DNA of 64,000 bases from Lachnospiraceae bacterium UBA5899 (GTDB taxonomy: Bacteria > Bacillota > Clostridia > Lachnospirales > Lachnospiraceae), in assembly GCA_002432425.1 (NCBI GenBank), contig DJEL01000001.1, positions 55,536 to 119,535 of the forward strand, given 5' to 3'. Positions 52,610-62,221 of the stretch are shown here, in pieces. Position 1 is the stretch's first letter, and each line of letters starts with the position of its first letter. The position numbers were made by a program, and so were the translations under genes. Below the pieces are notes generated by a model, which saw only the letters and a list, made by a program, of their open reading frames with translations, had not been told where the DNA came from and made no database searches.

Positions 52610-53458
52610 ATGATTTCTTGGAAAAGAAAAAACAGGGCGGAAGGAAAGGGAATGGTAAGCAGGGAAGCCGGAGAGCTTTGCTACCTTACCTTTCCCGCCT
52701 TTACCGAAACCGGTCTGGTGGAGCATCTGTTCTCCACCAGAATGGGAGGCGTAAGCAAGGGCATTTTTGCCACCATGAACTTAAGCTTCACCAGAGGCGA
52801 CGAAGAGGCTGCCGTGCAGGAAAACTTCCGGCGGATTGCGGAGGTCATGCACGGAAAGAAAGAGGATTTTGTCTGCTCCGACCAGACCCATACGGTAAAC
52901 ATAAGGAAGGTAACGAAGGAAGATAAGGGAAAAGGTGTTTTAAGAGAGAAGGACTACCGGGATATAGACGGTCTGGTGACGGACGAGCCGGGGATTATTT
53001 TAAGCGGCTTTTTTGCGGACTGCGTACCGCTTTATTTTCTGGACACGAAAAGAAAGGTCATCGGTCTTGCCCACTCCGGGTGGAGGGGCACCGTAAACCG
53101 CATGGGACGGGAAATGACGGCGTTTATGGAAAAGGAATACAGCTGCCGGAAGGAAGATATGATAGCGGCTGTGGGACCGTCCATCTGTGCGGACTGCTAC
53201 GAAGTTTCGGAGGATGTGGCGGATGCCTTCCGCCGGGAGTTCGGAGAGGAAGTCTTAAAGGCAGGCAGAGAAGAAGGAAAATACCAGCTTGATTTATGGC
53301 GGGCAAATGAGAAGGTTCTTTTGGACGCAAGGCTTACCGAAGCACAGATTTCCCTGACGGATATCTGTACCTGCTGCAATGAAGATAAACTGTTTTCCCA
53401 TAGGGCAAGCAAAGGAAAGAGAGGAAACCTGGGGGCTTTCTTAAGTCTCAGAGAATAA
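52610..53458 (+). CDS. pgeF: Peptidoglycan editing factor PgeF (YlmD/YfiH)
   Basis: A 282-residue copper/zinc-dependent protein formerly called polyphenol oxidase, shown elsewhere to act as a purine nucleoside phosphorylase-like enzyme or a cytosolic amidase that removes wrong amino acids from UDP-MurNAc. Conserved metal ligands are seen in CSDQTHTVNI (His), FADCVPLYFLD (Cys) and GLAHSGWRGTVNRMG (His), followed by AVGPSICADCYEVSEDV. ATG 52610 with AGAGGA is chosen; ATG 52652 is possible. Confidence 0.9.
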   Translation: MISWKRKNRAEGKGMVSREAGELCYLTFPAFTETGLVEHLFSTRMGGVSKGIFATMNLSFTRGDEEAAVQENFRRIAEVMHGKKEDFVCSDQTHTVNIRKVTKEDKGKGVLREKDYRDIDGLVTDEPGIILSGFFADCVPLYFLDTKRKVIGLAHSGWRGTVNRMGREMTAFMEKEYSCRKEDMIAAVGPSICADCYEVSEDVADAFRREFGEEVLKAGREEGKYQLDLWRANEKVLLDARLTEAQISLTDICTCCNEDKLFSHRASKGKRGNLGAFLSLRE

Positions 53459-53462
53459 GAAA

Positions 53463-54161
53463 ATGGCGAATATTTTAATTTGTGACGACGACAAGGAAAT
53501 TGTAGATGCGATTGAGATTTATTTGAAAAACGAAGGCTATAAAGTGTATAAGGCATATGACGGAGAGGAAGCCATCCGTATCTTAAAGGCGGAGGATATC
53601 CAGCTTTTAATCATGGACGTGATGATGCCGAAACTGGACGGTATCCATGCCACTTTGAAAATCCGGGAGTACAGCAGCATTCCCATTATCATGCTTTCGG
53701 CAAAGACGGAGGATACGGACAAAATATTGGGACTGAATGTAGGCGCAGACGATTATGTGTCCAAGCCTTTTAACCCGCTGGAGCTGATTGCCCGCGTGAA
53801 GTCCAATCTCCGCCGCTATACCAAGCTGGGCAACATGAACGTGTCGGAAGAAAGCAATGTGTACCGCATCGGCGGCTTATGCATGGATGACGATACCAAG
53901 GAGGTTACGGTGGACGGAGAGCCGGTGCGGCTTACCCCCATTGAATACAGCATCCTGCTTCTTTTGGTGAAAAATCCGGGCAGGGTCTATTCCATCGACC
54001 AGATTTATGAAAATATCTGGAACGAGGCGGCTATCGGCGCGGACAATACGGTGGCGGTACATATCCGGCATATCCGGGAGAAAATTGAAATCAACCCCAA
54101 GGACCCCAGATATCTGAAGGTGGTATGGGGTGTCGGCTATAAGGTGGAAAAACAAAATTAA
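53463..54161 (+). CDS. OmpR family response regulator
   Basis: A 232-residue two-component regulator. The receiver domain has the acidic pocket CDDD at 7-10, phospho-acceptor D52 in LLIMDVMMPKLDG, a threonine/serine switch in MLSAKTED and the lysine in DDYVSKPFNP. The winged-helix DNA-binding domain (about 130-230) ends with AVHIRHIREKIEI and YLKVVWGVGYKVE. It begins four bases after pgeF and overlaps the histidine kinase start (TAATG), so it is translationally coupled to its sensor. The VanR/WalR-like type is common; the regulon is unknown. Confidence 0.95.
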   Translation: MANILICDDDKEIVDAIEIYLKNEGYKVYKAYDGEEAIRILKAEDIQLLIMDVMMPKLDGIHATLKIREYSSIPIIMLSAKTEDTDKILGLNVGADDYVSKPFNPLELIARVKSNLRRYTKLGNMNVSEESNVYRIGGLCMDDDTKEVTVDGEPVRLTPIEYSILLLLVKNPGRVYSIDQIYENIWNEAAIGADNTVAVHIRHIREKIEINPKDPRYLKVVWGVGYKVEKQN

Positions 54162-57058
54162 TGAAGAATGAAAAGAAACCCATAAGAAACAAAAGATTTT
54201 TACTGCACATCCTGCAGCAGACTGCCGCTTTCGGCATGGTATTCGGCGTAGCGTTTTTAGCGCTGTTTTCCTTTGTCATGGATGACTCTGCAACGAGACA
54301 GTTTGATATTTTTTCCGAGGAAGAGCATTTCGAGGATACAGATGTTTTTGACCAGATGCTGGTGCAATCCTTATACAGCATCATCCGCTACAATGTGGCA
54401 AAGAGCCAGATGGAGGAGAACGGAAGCTTTGACGGCTCCAAAGAGATTGACATCGTGGCGTTTGCCAACCGGAAAAACGGGGAAACATCGGACAGCGGCA
54501 TCCACTATACACTGGAGGATTTGCTGAAATGGAACCAGTACGGCATGGATTATGCCATTGAGGATTATACCCTGACGCAGTTTTTAGACAGCTATGACGA
54601 CAACCCGCTTTTTTATAACGGAACCTTGTCGGAATCACAGAAAAATGCGCTGCGTTCCAAGTTCATGGATGAAAAATATGTGCCGGTGAACCGCATTTAT
54701 TATGAGGAAGCCGCTACGGATGCGGACGCGGAAGAGCAGCCGTATACGGACGAAGCGACACTGAACGGAACAACGGACGGAAAGCTGGTGATAGAAAGCG
54801 ATGCCGGCAGCACCAGCTATTATTTCAGTAATTCGGATAAGGCAGCGGAGTCCGATAGCACGTATGTGGACGAAAATACGTCGGAAACGGAAAGCGATTA
54901 TCTGAACGGTTATCAGGGGGATGCCCTGTTTGAAGCTTTGCTGCAGGGCAACAGCAAGCTTTTCCCGAATGAACCTTACGGCTGGTATCGTTCCTTTCAG
55001 GAACAGGTGCAGGCGCTGGCAGTCAACGTAATGAATTACGGGGATTCTATAGAGGGTATTTATATCGATTCCTCTACCAATACCGTGCATGTGCTGCTTC
55101 CAGTTTTGGTGGAGCGGTATAAGACGGTGGACGGACTTTCCCTGGAAGACTATGCGGACAACCTGTCCGAGTATGAGAAGTACTGCACCTACTTAGAGCA
55201 GACCATATCGGATTTAAGCTACAATTACCGGGAATATCTGCACTTAAAGGACGCGTTCGGGAACGGAAACACCAACATCCAGTTTTATTTCCGCATGATG
55301 ATGCTGGGCGACCGGGTAGAGGTATCCAATCTGGTAAGGGAAATTCCGCTGGATAATATGGATAATTACTTCAAGACAAGTTGCGGCAAGTACGTTATAT
55401 ATAAGCCGCAGAATATTTCCCTGGATACCAATACCCATATCCTGACAGTGGAAGAGATGTTTGAAGCGTTCAGCTCCTACGAGTACGCATACCCCGATAC
55501 GGCAAAAATGTGGATTGGCGTGGACACCTCCTATCCGGTGGAGGATGACTTCAAGGCAGCATCGGAAACCTACAATACGTTCCGGAAATACCGGATGTAC
55601 TTTGTGGCGCTGGCGGCGGCTTGTGCCCTGATTTACGGCATTCTGTTCCTTTATTTAAGCGTAAGGGCAGGAAGGGTGAAGGACAGCGAAGGAAACGTGA
55701 CCGTCCGTCTGACCTGGATTGACCAGATTCCCACGGAAATTTATATGCTGTCTGGTGCGCTTGTCATGGCGGGAATTTACGTGATAGCCGTTGTGATTGA
55801 TTCCTGGTACAGCGCGGCTTATGTGGCACAGTACAGGGAACAGGTGATGTATGTGTTTGCTGTAATCGGCACCGTCATCAGCAGCTTACTGTGTGCCCTG
55901 TGGTACAGCTTTATCCGCAGATGCAAAAAGGGATATTTCTGGAAGGGCAGCCTGTTATATTTTTTCTGGAACAAAACCGTAAAGAAGTTTTTTGCCTGTA
56001 TCAAAAAGACGGCGCTGTATGTGTATGACAATGCAGGTGCCCTGGCACAGGCAGTGTTTTTGTTCGGCGGCGTCATGGTCTATAATTTCCTGGCAGGTGT
56101 CATCCTGGCGCTGGGAAGATTCGGCATCAATTTTATAGCGGGCGTTATGGCGTTTGTACTGGTGCCGGATGCGCTTGCCGTGTACGGCTGGTATCACAAC
56201 CGCAACAAGAAAAAGAGGCTGATAGACGGTATTCACGAAATCAGCGAGGGCAATCTGGACTACCAGATAGATACCTGCAAACTGCACGGAGAAAATCTGG
56301 AAATTGCACAGGCAATCAACAACATCAGCGACAGCATCAATGCGGCGGTGGCAACATCCATGAAGGATGAAAAGCTGAAGGCGGACCTGATTACAAATGT
56401 TTCCCACGACATCAAAACGCCTCTGACGTCCATTATCAACTACGTGGATTTATTGAAGCGGGAGAATATCGAAACCCAGCCGGTCAAGGGGTATATTGAG
56501 GTTCTGGACCAGAAATCCCAGAGACTGAAGCACTTAACGGATGATTTGGTGGAAGCGTCCAAGATTTCTTCCGGCAATATTGTGCTTCATATGGAAAAAA
56601 TCGATTTGATTGAACTGCTGCACCAGACTGTGGCGGAATTTTCCGACAAACTGGAAGAAAAGAAGCTTTCCTTAGTGGACGGCTTTTCCGGGGAGCCCGT
56701 ATACATTGAGGCGGACGGCAGGCGTATTTACCGGGTGGTGGAAAATTTGTTCGGCAATATCTGCAAGTATGCCATGCCGGAAACCAGAGTCTATATTGAC
56801 AGGGAATTGACAGAAGATGGCAAATATGTGATACTTTGTCTGAAAAATATTTCTGCACAGCCCATGAACATCCGGGCGGAAGAACTGACCGAACGTTTTA
56901 TCAGAGGCGATGTGTCCCGAAGCACGGAAGGAAGCGGACTGGGACTTTCCATTGCAAAAAATCTGACGGAGCTGCAGAACGGTAAATTTGATATATATCT
57001 GGATGGGGATTTGTTTAAGGTATCTTTGAAATTCCCCGTCTATGAAGAAAAGGAATAA
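54161..57058 (+). CDS. Sensor histidine kinase with large extracellular domain and six TM
   Basis: A 965-residue sensor kinase. One membrane helix lies at about residues 14-38. A very large extracytoplasmic region (about 40-478), rich in acidic, serine and tyrosine residues, follows. Five more helices lie at about 480-500, 527-547, 561-581, 632-651 and 656-676. Then comes a HAMP-like segment (EISEGNLDYQID), the phospho-acceptor NVSHDIKTPLTSIINYVDLL (His near 749), N box VVENLFGNICKYAMP and G box GSGLGLSIAKNL. The ATPase part is complete, so it should be active. The extracellular region is of a kind I do not recognise; its ligand may be an envelope signal. Partner is the preceding regulator. 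Confidence 0.92.
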   Translation: MKNEKKPIRNKRFLLHILQQTAAFGMVFGVAFLALFSFVMDDSATRQFDIFSEEEHFEDTDVFDQMLVQSLYSIIRYNVAKSQMEENGSFDGSKEIDIVAFANRKNGETSDSGIHYTLEDLLKWNQYGMDYAIEDYTLTQFLDSYDDNPLFYNGTLSESQKNALRSKFMDEKYVPVNRIYYEEAATDADAEEQPYTDEATLNGTTDGKLVIESDAGSTSYYFSNSDKAAESDSTYVDENTSETESDYLNGYQGDALFEALLQGNSKLFPNEPYGWYRSFQEQVQALAVNVMNYGDSIEGIYIDSSTNTVHVLLPVLVERYKTVDGLSLEDYADNLSEYEKYCTYLEQTISDLSYNYREYLHLKDAFGNGNTNIQFYFRMMMLGDRVEVSNLVREIPLDNMDNYFKTSCGKYVIYKPQNISLDTNTHILTVEEMFEAFSSYEYAYPDTAKMWIGVDTSYPVEDDFKAASETYNTFRKYRMYFVALAAACALIYGILFLYLSVRAGRVKDSEGNVTVRLTWIDQIPTEIYMLSGALVMAGIYVIAVVIDSWYSAAYVAQYREQVMYVFAVIGTVISSLLCALWYSFIRRCKKGYFWKGSLLYFFWNKTVKKFFACIKKTALYVYDNAGALAQAVFLFGGVMVYNFLAGVILALGRFGINFIAGVMAFVLVPDALAVYGWYHNRNKKKRLIDGIHEISEGNLDYQIDTCKLHGENLEIAQAINNISDSINAAVATSMKDEKLKADLITNVSHDIKTPLTSIINYVDLLKRENIETQPVKGYIEVLDQKSQRLKHLTDDLVEASKISSGNIVLHMEKIDLIELLHQTVAEFSDKLEEKKLSLVDGFSGEPVYIEADGRRIYRVVENLFGNICKYAMPETRVYIDRELTEDGKYVILCLKNISAQPMNIRAEELTERFIRGDVSRSTEGSGLGLSIAKNLTELQNGKFDIYLDGDLFKVSLKFPVYEEKE

Positions 57059-57060
57059 AG

Positions 57061-58215
57061 ATGGACATTACAGTATCAGAATTAAAACAGCTTGCACAGG
57101 GCACTTATGAAATCATTGATATCCGGAACGAAGAGGAGATAGCACACGGCACCATGCCGGGTGCTATCTCTATGCAGCCGGAGGAAGTTTTAACGAGCGA
57201 TAAAATAGACAGAAGCAAAAGACTTGTCATCTGCTGCCAGAGAGGTAAGCTTAGCCGGGACGTGGCGGATATGCTTACGGAACAGGGACTGGATGCGGTG
57301 AACCTTTCCGGCGGTTATATTGACTGGCTGCTTACGGATATCAAGGAAACGGCTGCTGTCGACAAGGCAAAGGAAGTGGAAACGAGCATCCGCAAAAAAT
57401 TCCACAAGAAAATCTGGTGCCAGTTTACGAAAGCGGTGCGTACATACGAACTGGTAAAACCGGGGGATAAAATTGCGGTCTGCATTTCCGGCGGCAAGGA
57501 TTCTATGCTCATGGCAAAGCTGTTTCAGGAGCTGAAGCTGCACAACAAATTCCCCTTTGAAGTAAAGTTTCTGGTGATGGACCCGGGATACAGCCCGGCG
57601 AACCGCAAGGTGATAGAAGAGAATGCCAAAATCTTAAACATCCCCATTACCATTTTTGAGTCGGATATCTTTGACTCCGTATACAATGTGGAGAAATCCC
57701 CCTGTTATCTGTGCGCCCGGATGCGCAGAGGCCATCTTTACAGCTTTGCAAGGGAGCTCGGCTGCAACAAAATCGCACTCGGTCACCACTATGACGATGT
57801 GATTGAAACCATTCTCATGGGTATGCTGTACGGAGCGCAGGTACAGACCATGATGCCCAAGCTGCACAGCACGAATTTTGAAGACATGGAGCTTATCCGC
57901 CCGTTGTATCTGGTGCGAGAGGACGACATCAAGGCGTGGAGGGATTACAACGGGCTGCATTTCATCCAGTGCGCCTGCAAATTCACGGATACCTGTACGA
58001 CCTGCAACAATGAGGAAAACCGATCCAAGAGAGTGGAGATTAAAGAACTGATTAAGACGTTGAAAAAAAACAACCCATTTGTGGAGGGCAATATCTTTAA
58101 GAGCGTGGAAAATGTAAATCTGGACACGGTTGTCTGCTACAAACAAAAAGGAGTCAGACATCATTTTCTGGATGAGTATGACTCCCTTGGGAACGATAAT
58201 AAAAACGAAAATTAA
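57061..58215 (+). CDS. Rhodanese-TtcA-like fusion, tRNA sulphur transfer
   Basis: A 384-residue fusion. Residues 1-100 are a rhodanese domain, with the active loop CQRGKLS starting at Cys59 and ending with VNLSGGYIDWL. Residues 130-384 are a PP-loop ATPase of the TtcA/TtuA type, with SGGKDSMLMAKLF near residue 143, CYLCARMRRGHLYSFA near 220, LGHHYDDVIETILMGMLYGA near 240 and CACKFTDTCTTC near 303. TtcA makes 2-thiocytidine in tRNA with an iron-sulphur cluster. A rhodanese on the same chain could hand over the sulphur. It starts two bases after the kinase stop, and its stop codon overlaps that of prs on the other strand. Confidence 0.85.
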   Translation: MDITVSELKQLAQGTYEIIDIRNEEEIAHGTMPGAISMQPEEVLTSDKIDRSKRLVICCQRGKLSRDVADMLTEQGLDAVNLSGGYIDWLLTDIKETAAVDKAKEVETSIRKKFHKKIWCQFTKAVRTYELVKPGDKIAVCISGGKDSMLMAKLFQELKLHNKFPFEVKFLVMDPGYSPANRKVIEENAKILNIPITIFESDIFDSVYNVEKSPCYLCARMRRGHLYSFARELGCNKIALGHHYDDVIETILMGMLYGAQVQTMMPKLHSTNFEDMELIRPLYLVREDDIKAWRDYNGLHFIQCACKFTDTCTTCNNEENRSKRVEIKELIKTLKKNNPFVEGNIFKSVENVNLDTVVCYKQKGVRHHFLDEYDSLGNDNKNEN

Positions 58216-59387
58216 ATCTTATTGTATTCTTCCAGTACCGCATGCATTTTTTCGGTGGTTGCCATGGCGTTGGATAAGGAAACGTCGTGGTTCATGAAAT
58301 CGATGATGGATGCGGTAAATTTACTCATATCGGCTTCTACAAAGTAAGGCTTTGTGGAAATCTCGGGGGGCAGGTAGGTAAGGTTGGTGGTAATGACCTT
58401 ATCGAAGTAGCCCTTTTCGTAAGCTTCGTCAAATGCTTTCAGACCGTTGGTGAACAAACCGAAGGTGCAGCAGATGAATACGCGTCTTGCGTGCATTTCC
58501 TTTAACTGTCTGGAGGTATCCAACATACTTTCGCCGGAAGAAATCATATCGTCGATGATGATGACATCCTTACCCTCAATGTTGTCGCCTAAGAATTCAT
58601 GGGCTACAATGGGGTTCTTGCCGTTTACTACGGTGGAGTAGTCGCGGCGTTTGTAGAACATACCGGTATCCACACCTAAGACGGTGGCAAAATAAATGGC
58701 ACGGTCCAGTGCGCCTTCATCGGGGCTTATGACAATCAGATGGTTCTTGTCCACTACGAGGTCGTTTTCTGCGGCAAGCAGGGCTTTGATGAACTGGTAG
58801 GGCGGGGTGAAGTTGTCGAAGCCGCAAAGAGGAGTGGCATTCTGCACACGGGGGTCATGGGCATCAAAGGTAACGAAATTGGAAATACCCATGGAATACA
58901 GCTCGTCCAGTGCAAAAGCGCAGTCTAAGGATTCGCGTCCGCTTCTGCGGTGCTGTCTGCCTTCGTACAGGAAGGGCATGATGACGTTGATACGGTGTGC
59001 CTTACCGTTGCAGGCTGCAATCACACGCTTTAAATCCTGATAGTGGTCATCGGGAGACATATGATTGGTATAGCCGTTTACATTGTAGGTGATGCTGTGG
59101 TTACAGACATCCGTAATGATAAACAAATCCTTACCGCGGATGGATTCGTGGAAAATACCTTTGCTTTCGCCGGTTCCGAAACGGGGACATTCCACGTTGG
59201 TTAAATAGCTGCTTTCAATATAGCCGTGAAATGCAGGATCGCTTTTTACTCTGTCATTATTGATGGTTCTGCGAAAGGCAACTAAGTAATCGTTCACTTT
59301 TCGCGCAAATTTTTCTGCGGAAGGCAAAGCCACGATTTTAAGAGGTGCTACGGGCATTGCATTTTCCAATTCGTGTGTATTAGCCAT
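58212..59387 (-). CDS. prs: Ribose-phosphate pyrophosphokinase, long form
   Basis: Makes PRPP from ribose 5-phosphate and ATP for nucleotide, histidine and tryptophan synthesis. At 391 residues it is longer than the usual 315, as in some Clostridia, with extra sequence at the N-terminus. Seen are INVIMPFLYEGRQHRRSGRE near residue 118 (in place of the usual flexible loop), LVVISPDEGALDRA, and the PRPP-binding loop DVIIIDDMISSGESMLDT near residue 274. CGGAGGAAATC precedes its ATG. A strong promoter lies upstream. Confidence 0.93.
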   Translation of the reverse strand: MANTHELENAMPVAPLKIVALPSAEKFARKVNDYLVAFRRTINNDRVKSDPAFHGYIESSYLTNVECPRFGTGESKGIFHESIRGKDLFIITDVCNHSITYNVNGYTNHMSPDDHYQDLKRVIAACNGKAHRINVIMPFLYEGRQHRRSGRESLDCAFALDELYSMGISNFVTFDAHDPRVQNATPLCGFDNFTPPYQFIKALLAAENDLVVDKNHLIVISPDEGALDRAIYFATVLGVDTGMFYKRRDYSTVVNGKNPIVAHEFLGDNIEGKDVIIIDDMISSGESMLDTSRQLKEMHARRVFICCTFGLFTNGLKAFDEAYEKGYFDKVITTNLTYLPPEISTKPYFVEADMSKFTASIIDFMNHDVSLSNAMATTEKMHAVLEEYNKI

Positions 59388-59420
59388 GATTTCCTCCGAA
59401 ACTACAAATTTTACACTTTA

Positions 59421-59449
59421 TTTATAGCATTCATAGGGTGACACGTCAA
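59421..59449 (-). promoter_or_regulatory. Sigma-A promoter of prs
   Basis: On the minus strand TTGACG (59449-59444), 17 bases, TATAAA (59426-59421). Its -35 hexamer directly abuts the -35 hexamer of the divergent promoter. Confidence 0.75.
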
Positions 59450-59466
59450 GGAATTTATAGTATTAT
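59438..59466 (+). promoter_or_regulatory. Sigma-A promoter of the DUF512-der-plsY-gpsA operon
   Basis: GTGACA (59438-59443), 17 bases, TATTAT (59461-59466), giving a leader of about 60 bases before the DUF512 start. Confidence 0.65.
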
Positions 59467-59532
59467 GGAAGGGTGGAGGGGCACAGGACCGCAGGTATAT
59501 CCTGCAGGTTACGAAAGGAAAAAAACAGATTT

Positions 59533-60888
59533 ATGAATAAAAATAAAGGTCACATAATCAAGAACGTCAAACCGGGCAGCATCGCGGAAGAGATGGGACT
59601 GGAGCCAGGCGACAGGATTATGGCTGTGGACGGCACGGTCATTGAGGATGTTTTTGATTTTGAATTTCTGATACAGGATACTTATATAGAGGTGGACGTG
59701 GAGACCAAGGACGGAGAGGAATGCCGTCTGGAAATCGAAAAGGATTTTGATGAGGATTTAGGCATCGAATTTGAAAACGGTCTGATGAGCGAATACCGCC
59801 ACTGCCACAACAAATGTATTTTTTGCTTTATTGACCAGATGCCGAAGGGCATGCGGGAAAATCTGTACTTTAAGGACGACGACTCCCGGCTTTCGTTCCT
59901 GCAGGGCAATTACATCACTCTGACAAACATGTCCGAGCACGATATCGACAGGATTATCCGTTACCATTTAGCACCCATCAACATTTCCATCCAGACCATG
60001 AACCCAGAGCTGCGCTGCATGATGCTGCACAACCGGTTTGCGGGAGAAGCCTTAAAAAAACTGGACCGGCTTTACGAAGCGGGCATTGAAATGAACGGAC
60101 AGATTGTACTCTGCAAGGGCGTGAACGACGGGGACGAGCTGGATTTCAGCATCAGGGAAATGTCCAAATATCTTCCTTATTTAGAGAGTGTCTCCGTGGT
60201 GCCGGTAGGACTTTCCAAGTTCCGTGACGGCCTGTATCCGCTGGAGCCTTTTAACAAAGAGGATGCCGGCAAGGTCATAGACCTGATTGAAAGCTGGCAG
60301 AAAAAGCTCTACCCTAAGTTCGGCGTGCATTTTATCCATGCCAGTGACGAATGGTACATTTTAGCGGAGCGCCCCATGCCGGAGGAAGAACGGTACGACG
60401 GGTATCTGCAGCTTGAAAACGGCGTGGGTATGGTGCGGCTTTTCCTGAATGAATTCCATGATTATATGGAAGAATTAAAAAAAGAAAGAAAGCTGCCGGA
60501 CGACAGTCTTACCGGAAAGATTTCCCTTGTTACCGCCAAGCTGATGTATCCTTATATCGTGAAAATGGTAAAGGAAGTGGAAGAGGCGTTCCCGGGGCTT
60601 ACCATTCAGGTATTCTGCATCCGCAACGATTTCTTCGGGGAAAACATTACCGTGACGGGACTGCTCACGGGACAGGATATTTTAAACCAGCTAAAGGGAA
60701 AAGATTTGGGCGATTTGGTGCTGCTGCCGGAAAATGTCATGCGTCTGGAAGAGGAGTTATTCTTAGACGATATGCATCTTTCCGAGCTGACAAATGCTTT
60801 ACAAGTGCCGATAGATATTGTAAAATCAAGTGGTTGTGAGTTTGTAAAAAGCATTCTTTCCGGAGCAAGGAGGAAGACAGATGAGTGA
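59533..60888 (+). CDS. DUF512 family PDZ/radical SAM-like protein
   Basis: A 451-residue protein. Residues 1-70 form a PDZ-like domain ([20 protein letters not shown] and [14 protein letters not shown]). Then comes a radical SAM-like cluster [11 protein letters not shown] with C91, C95 and C98 in the CxxxCxxC spacing, a TIM-barrel region ([16 protein letters not shown]), and a C-terminal DUF512 domain ([20 protein letters not shown]). Similar proteins are annotated as iron-sulphur oxidoreductases; the reaction is unknown. ATG 59533 begins at the PDZ domain with a weak distant GAAAGGA; an upstream start at 59473 lacks homology. It overlaps der by eight bases. Confidence 0.9.
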   Translation: MNKNKGHIIKNVKPGSIAEEMGLEPGDRIMAVDGTVIEDVFDFEFLIQDTYIEVDVETKDGEECRLEIEKDFDEDLGIEFENGLMSEYRHCHNKCIFCFIDQMPKGMRENLYFKDDDSRLSFLQGNYITLTNMSEHDIDRIIRYHLAPINISIQTMNPELRCMMLHNRFAGEALKKLDRLYEAGIEMNGQIVLCKGVNDGDELDFSIREMSKYLPYLESVSVVPVGLSKFRDGLYPLEPFNKEDAGKVIDLIESWQKKLYPKFGVHFIHASDEWYILAERPMPEEERYDGYLQLENGVGMVRLFLNEFHDYMEELKKERKLPDDSLTGKISLVTAKLMYPYIVKMVKEVEEAFPGLTIQVFCIRNDFFGENITVTGLLTGQDILNQLKGKDLGDLVLLPENVMRLEEELFLDDMHLSELTNALQVPIDIVKSSGCEFVKSILSGARRKTDE

Positions 60889-62221
60889 TAGAAAAAGAAA
60901 ACCCATTGTAGCCGTGGTAGGACGCCCCAACGTAGGAAAGTCCACACTTTTTAATGCACTGGCAGGTGAAAAAATCTCCATTGTAAAAGATACCCCGGGT
61001 ATTACAAGGGACCGTATTTATACAGATATTACATGGCTGGACCATGTGTTCACCATGATTGACACCGGCGGTATCGAGCCGGACAGCAAGGACATCATTC
61101 TGTCCCAGATGAGGGAACAGGCGCAGATGGCGATTGACACGGCGGATGTCATTATCTTTATGGTGGATGTGAAGCAGGGACTTGTGGATGCGGACGCCAA
61201 GGTAGCGGACATGTTAAGACGCTCCCACAAGCCGGTGGTTCTGGTGGTAAACAAGGTGGACAGCTTTGCCAAGTACGGCAATGATGTCTATGAATTCTAT
61301 AATCTGGGTATCGGAGAGCCTTACCCCATTTCTTCCGTCAACAAACTGGGACTGGGCGAAATGCTGGATAAGGTAATTTCCCATTTCCCGGAGGAAGCGG
61401 ACGGCACGGAAGAAGACGACCGTATCCGTGTGGCGATTGTCGGAAAGCCCAATGTGGGTAAATCCTCCATTATCAACCGGATGCTCGGCGAGAACCGTCT
61501 GATTGTTTCCGATATTGCCGGCACCACCCGTGATGCCGTGGATACGGATGTGACCTTTAACGGCAGGGATTATGTGTTTATCGATACGGCAGGACTTCGC
61601 CGTAAAAATAAAATCAAGGAAGATTTAGAGCATTACATGATTGTGCGCACGGTAGGCGCCGTAGAGCGTGCGGATGTAGTCATTCTGGTTATTGATGCAG
61701 TGGAAGGCGTGACCGAGCAGGATGCCAAGATTGCCGGTATTGCCCATGAAAGAGGCAAGGCGATTATCATTGCAGTCAACAAATGGGATGCCGTGGAAAA
61801 GGACGACAAGACCATTTACCGCTTTACGGAAAAGGTCAGAAACACCCTTTCCTTTATGCAGTATGCGGAAATCGTGTTCATTTCCGCAAAGACCGGACAG
61901 AGACTTCCCAAACTGTTTGAAACCATTGATATGGTAAGTGAAAACCATGCCATGAGAGTACAGACCGGTGTCTTAAACGAGATTATGACGGAAGCCGTTG
62001 CCATGCAGCAGCCGCCTACGGACAAGGGTAAGCGCTTAAAGCTTTACTACATCACTCAGGCTGCGGTGAAGCCGCCCACCTTCGTTATTTTCGTAAACGA
62101 CAAGGAGCTGATGCATTTCTCTTATACCCGTTACATTGAAAACCAGATTAGACAGACATTCGGATTTAAGGGAACACCGCTTCGTTTTATTATACGTGAG
62201 AGAAAGGCTAAGGAACAATGA
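60881..62221 (+). CDS. der: Ribosome-associated GTPase Der (EngA)
   Basis: A 446-residue double GTPase needed for 50S assembly. The first G domain has [16 protein letters not shown] near residue 14 and NKVD near 122. The second has [16 protein letters not shown] near residue 190, [11 protein letters not shown] and [10 protein letters not shown]. The C-terminal KH-like domain ends [18 protein letters not shown] precedes ATG 60881. The gene overlaps the DUF512 gene by 8 bases and plsY by 4. Confidence 0.98.
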   Translation: MSDRKRKPIVAVVGRPNVGKSTLFNALAGEKISIVKDTPGITRDRIYTDITWLDHVFTMIDTGGIEPDSKDIILSQMREQAQMAIDTADVIIFMVDVKQGLVDADAKVADMLRRSHKPVVLVVNKVDSFAKYGNDVYEFYNLGIGEPYPISSVNKLGLGEMLDKVISHFPEEADGTEEDDRIRVAIVGKPNVGKSSIINRMLGENRLIVSDIAGTTRDAVDTDVTFNGRDYVFIDTAGLRRKNKIKEDLEHYMIVRTVGAVERADVVILVIDAVEGVTEQDAKIAGIAHERGKAIIIAVNKWDAVEKDDKTIYRFTEKVRNTLSFMQYAEIVFISAKTGQRLPKLFETIDMVSENHAMRVQTGVLNEIMTEAVAMQQPPTDKGKRLKLYYITQAAVKPPTFVIFVNDKELMHFSYTRYIENQIRQTFGFKGTPLRFIIRERKAKEQ

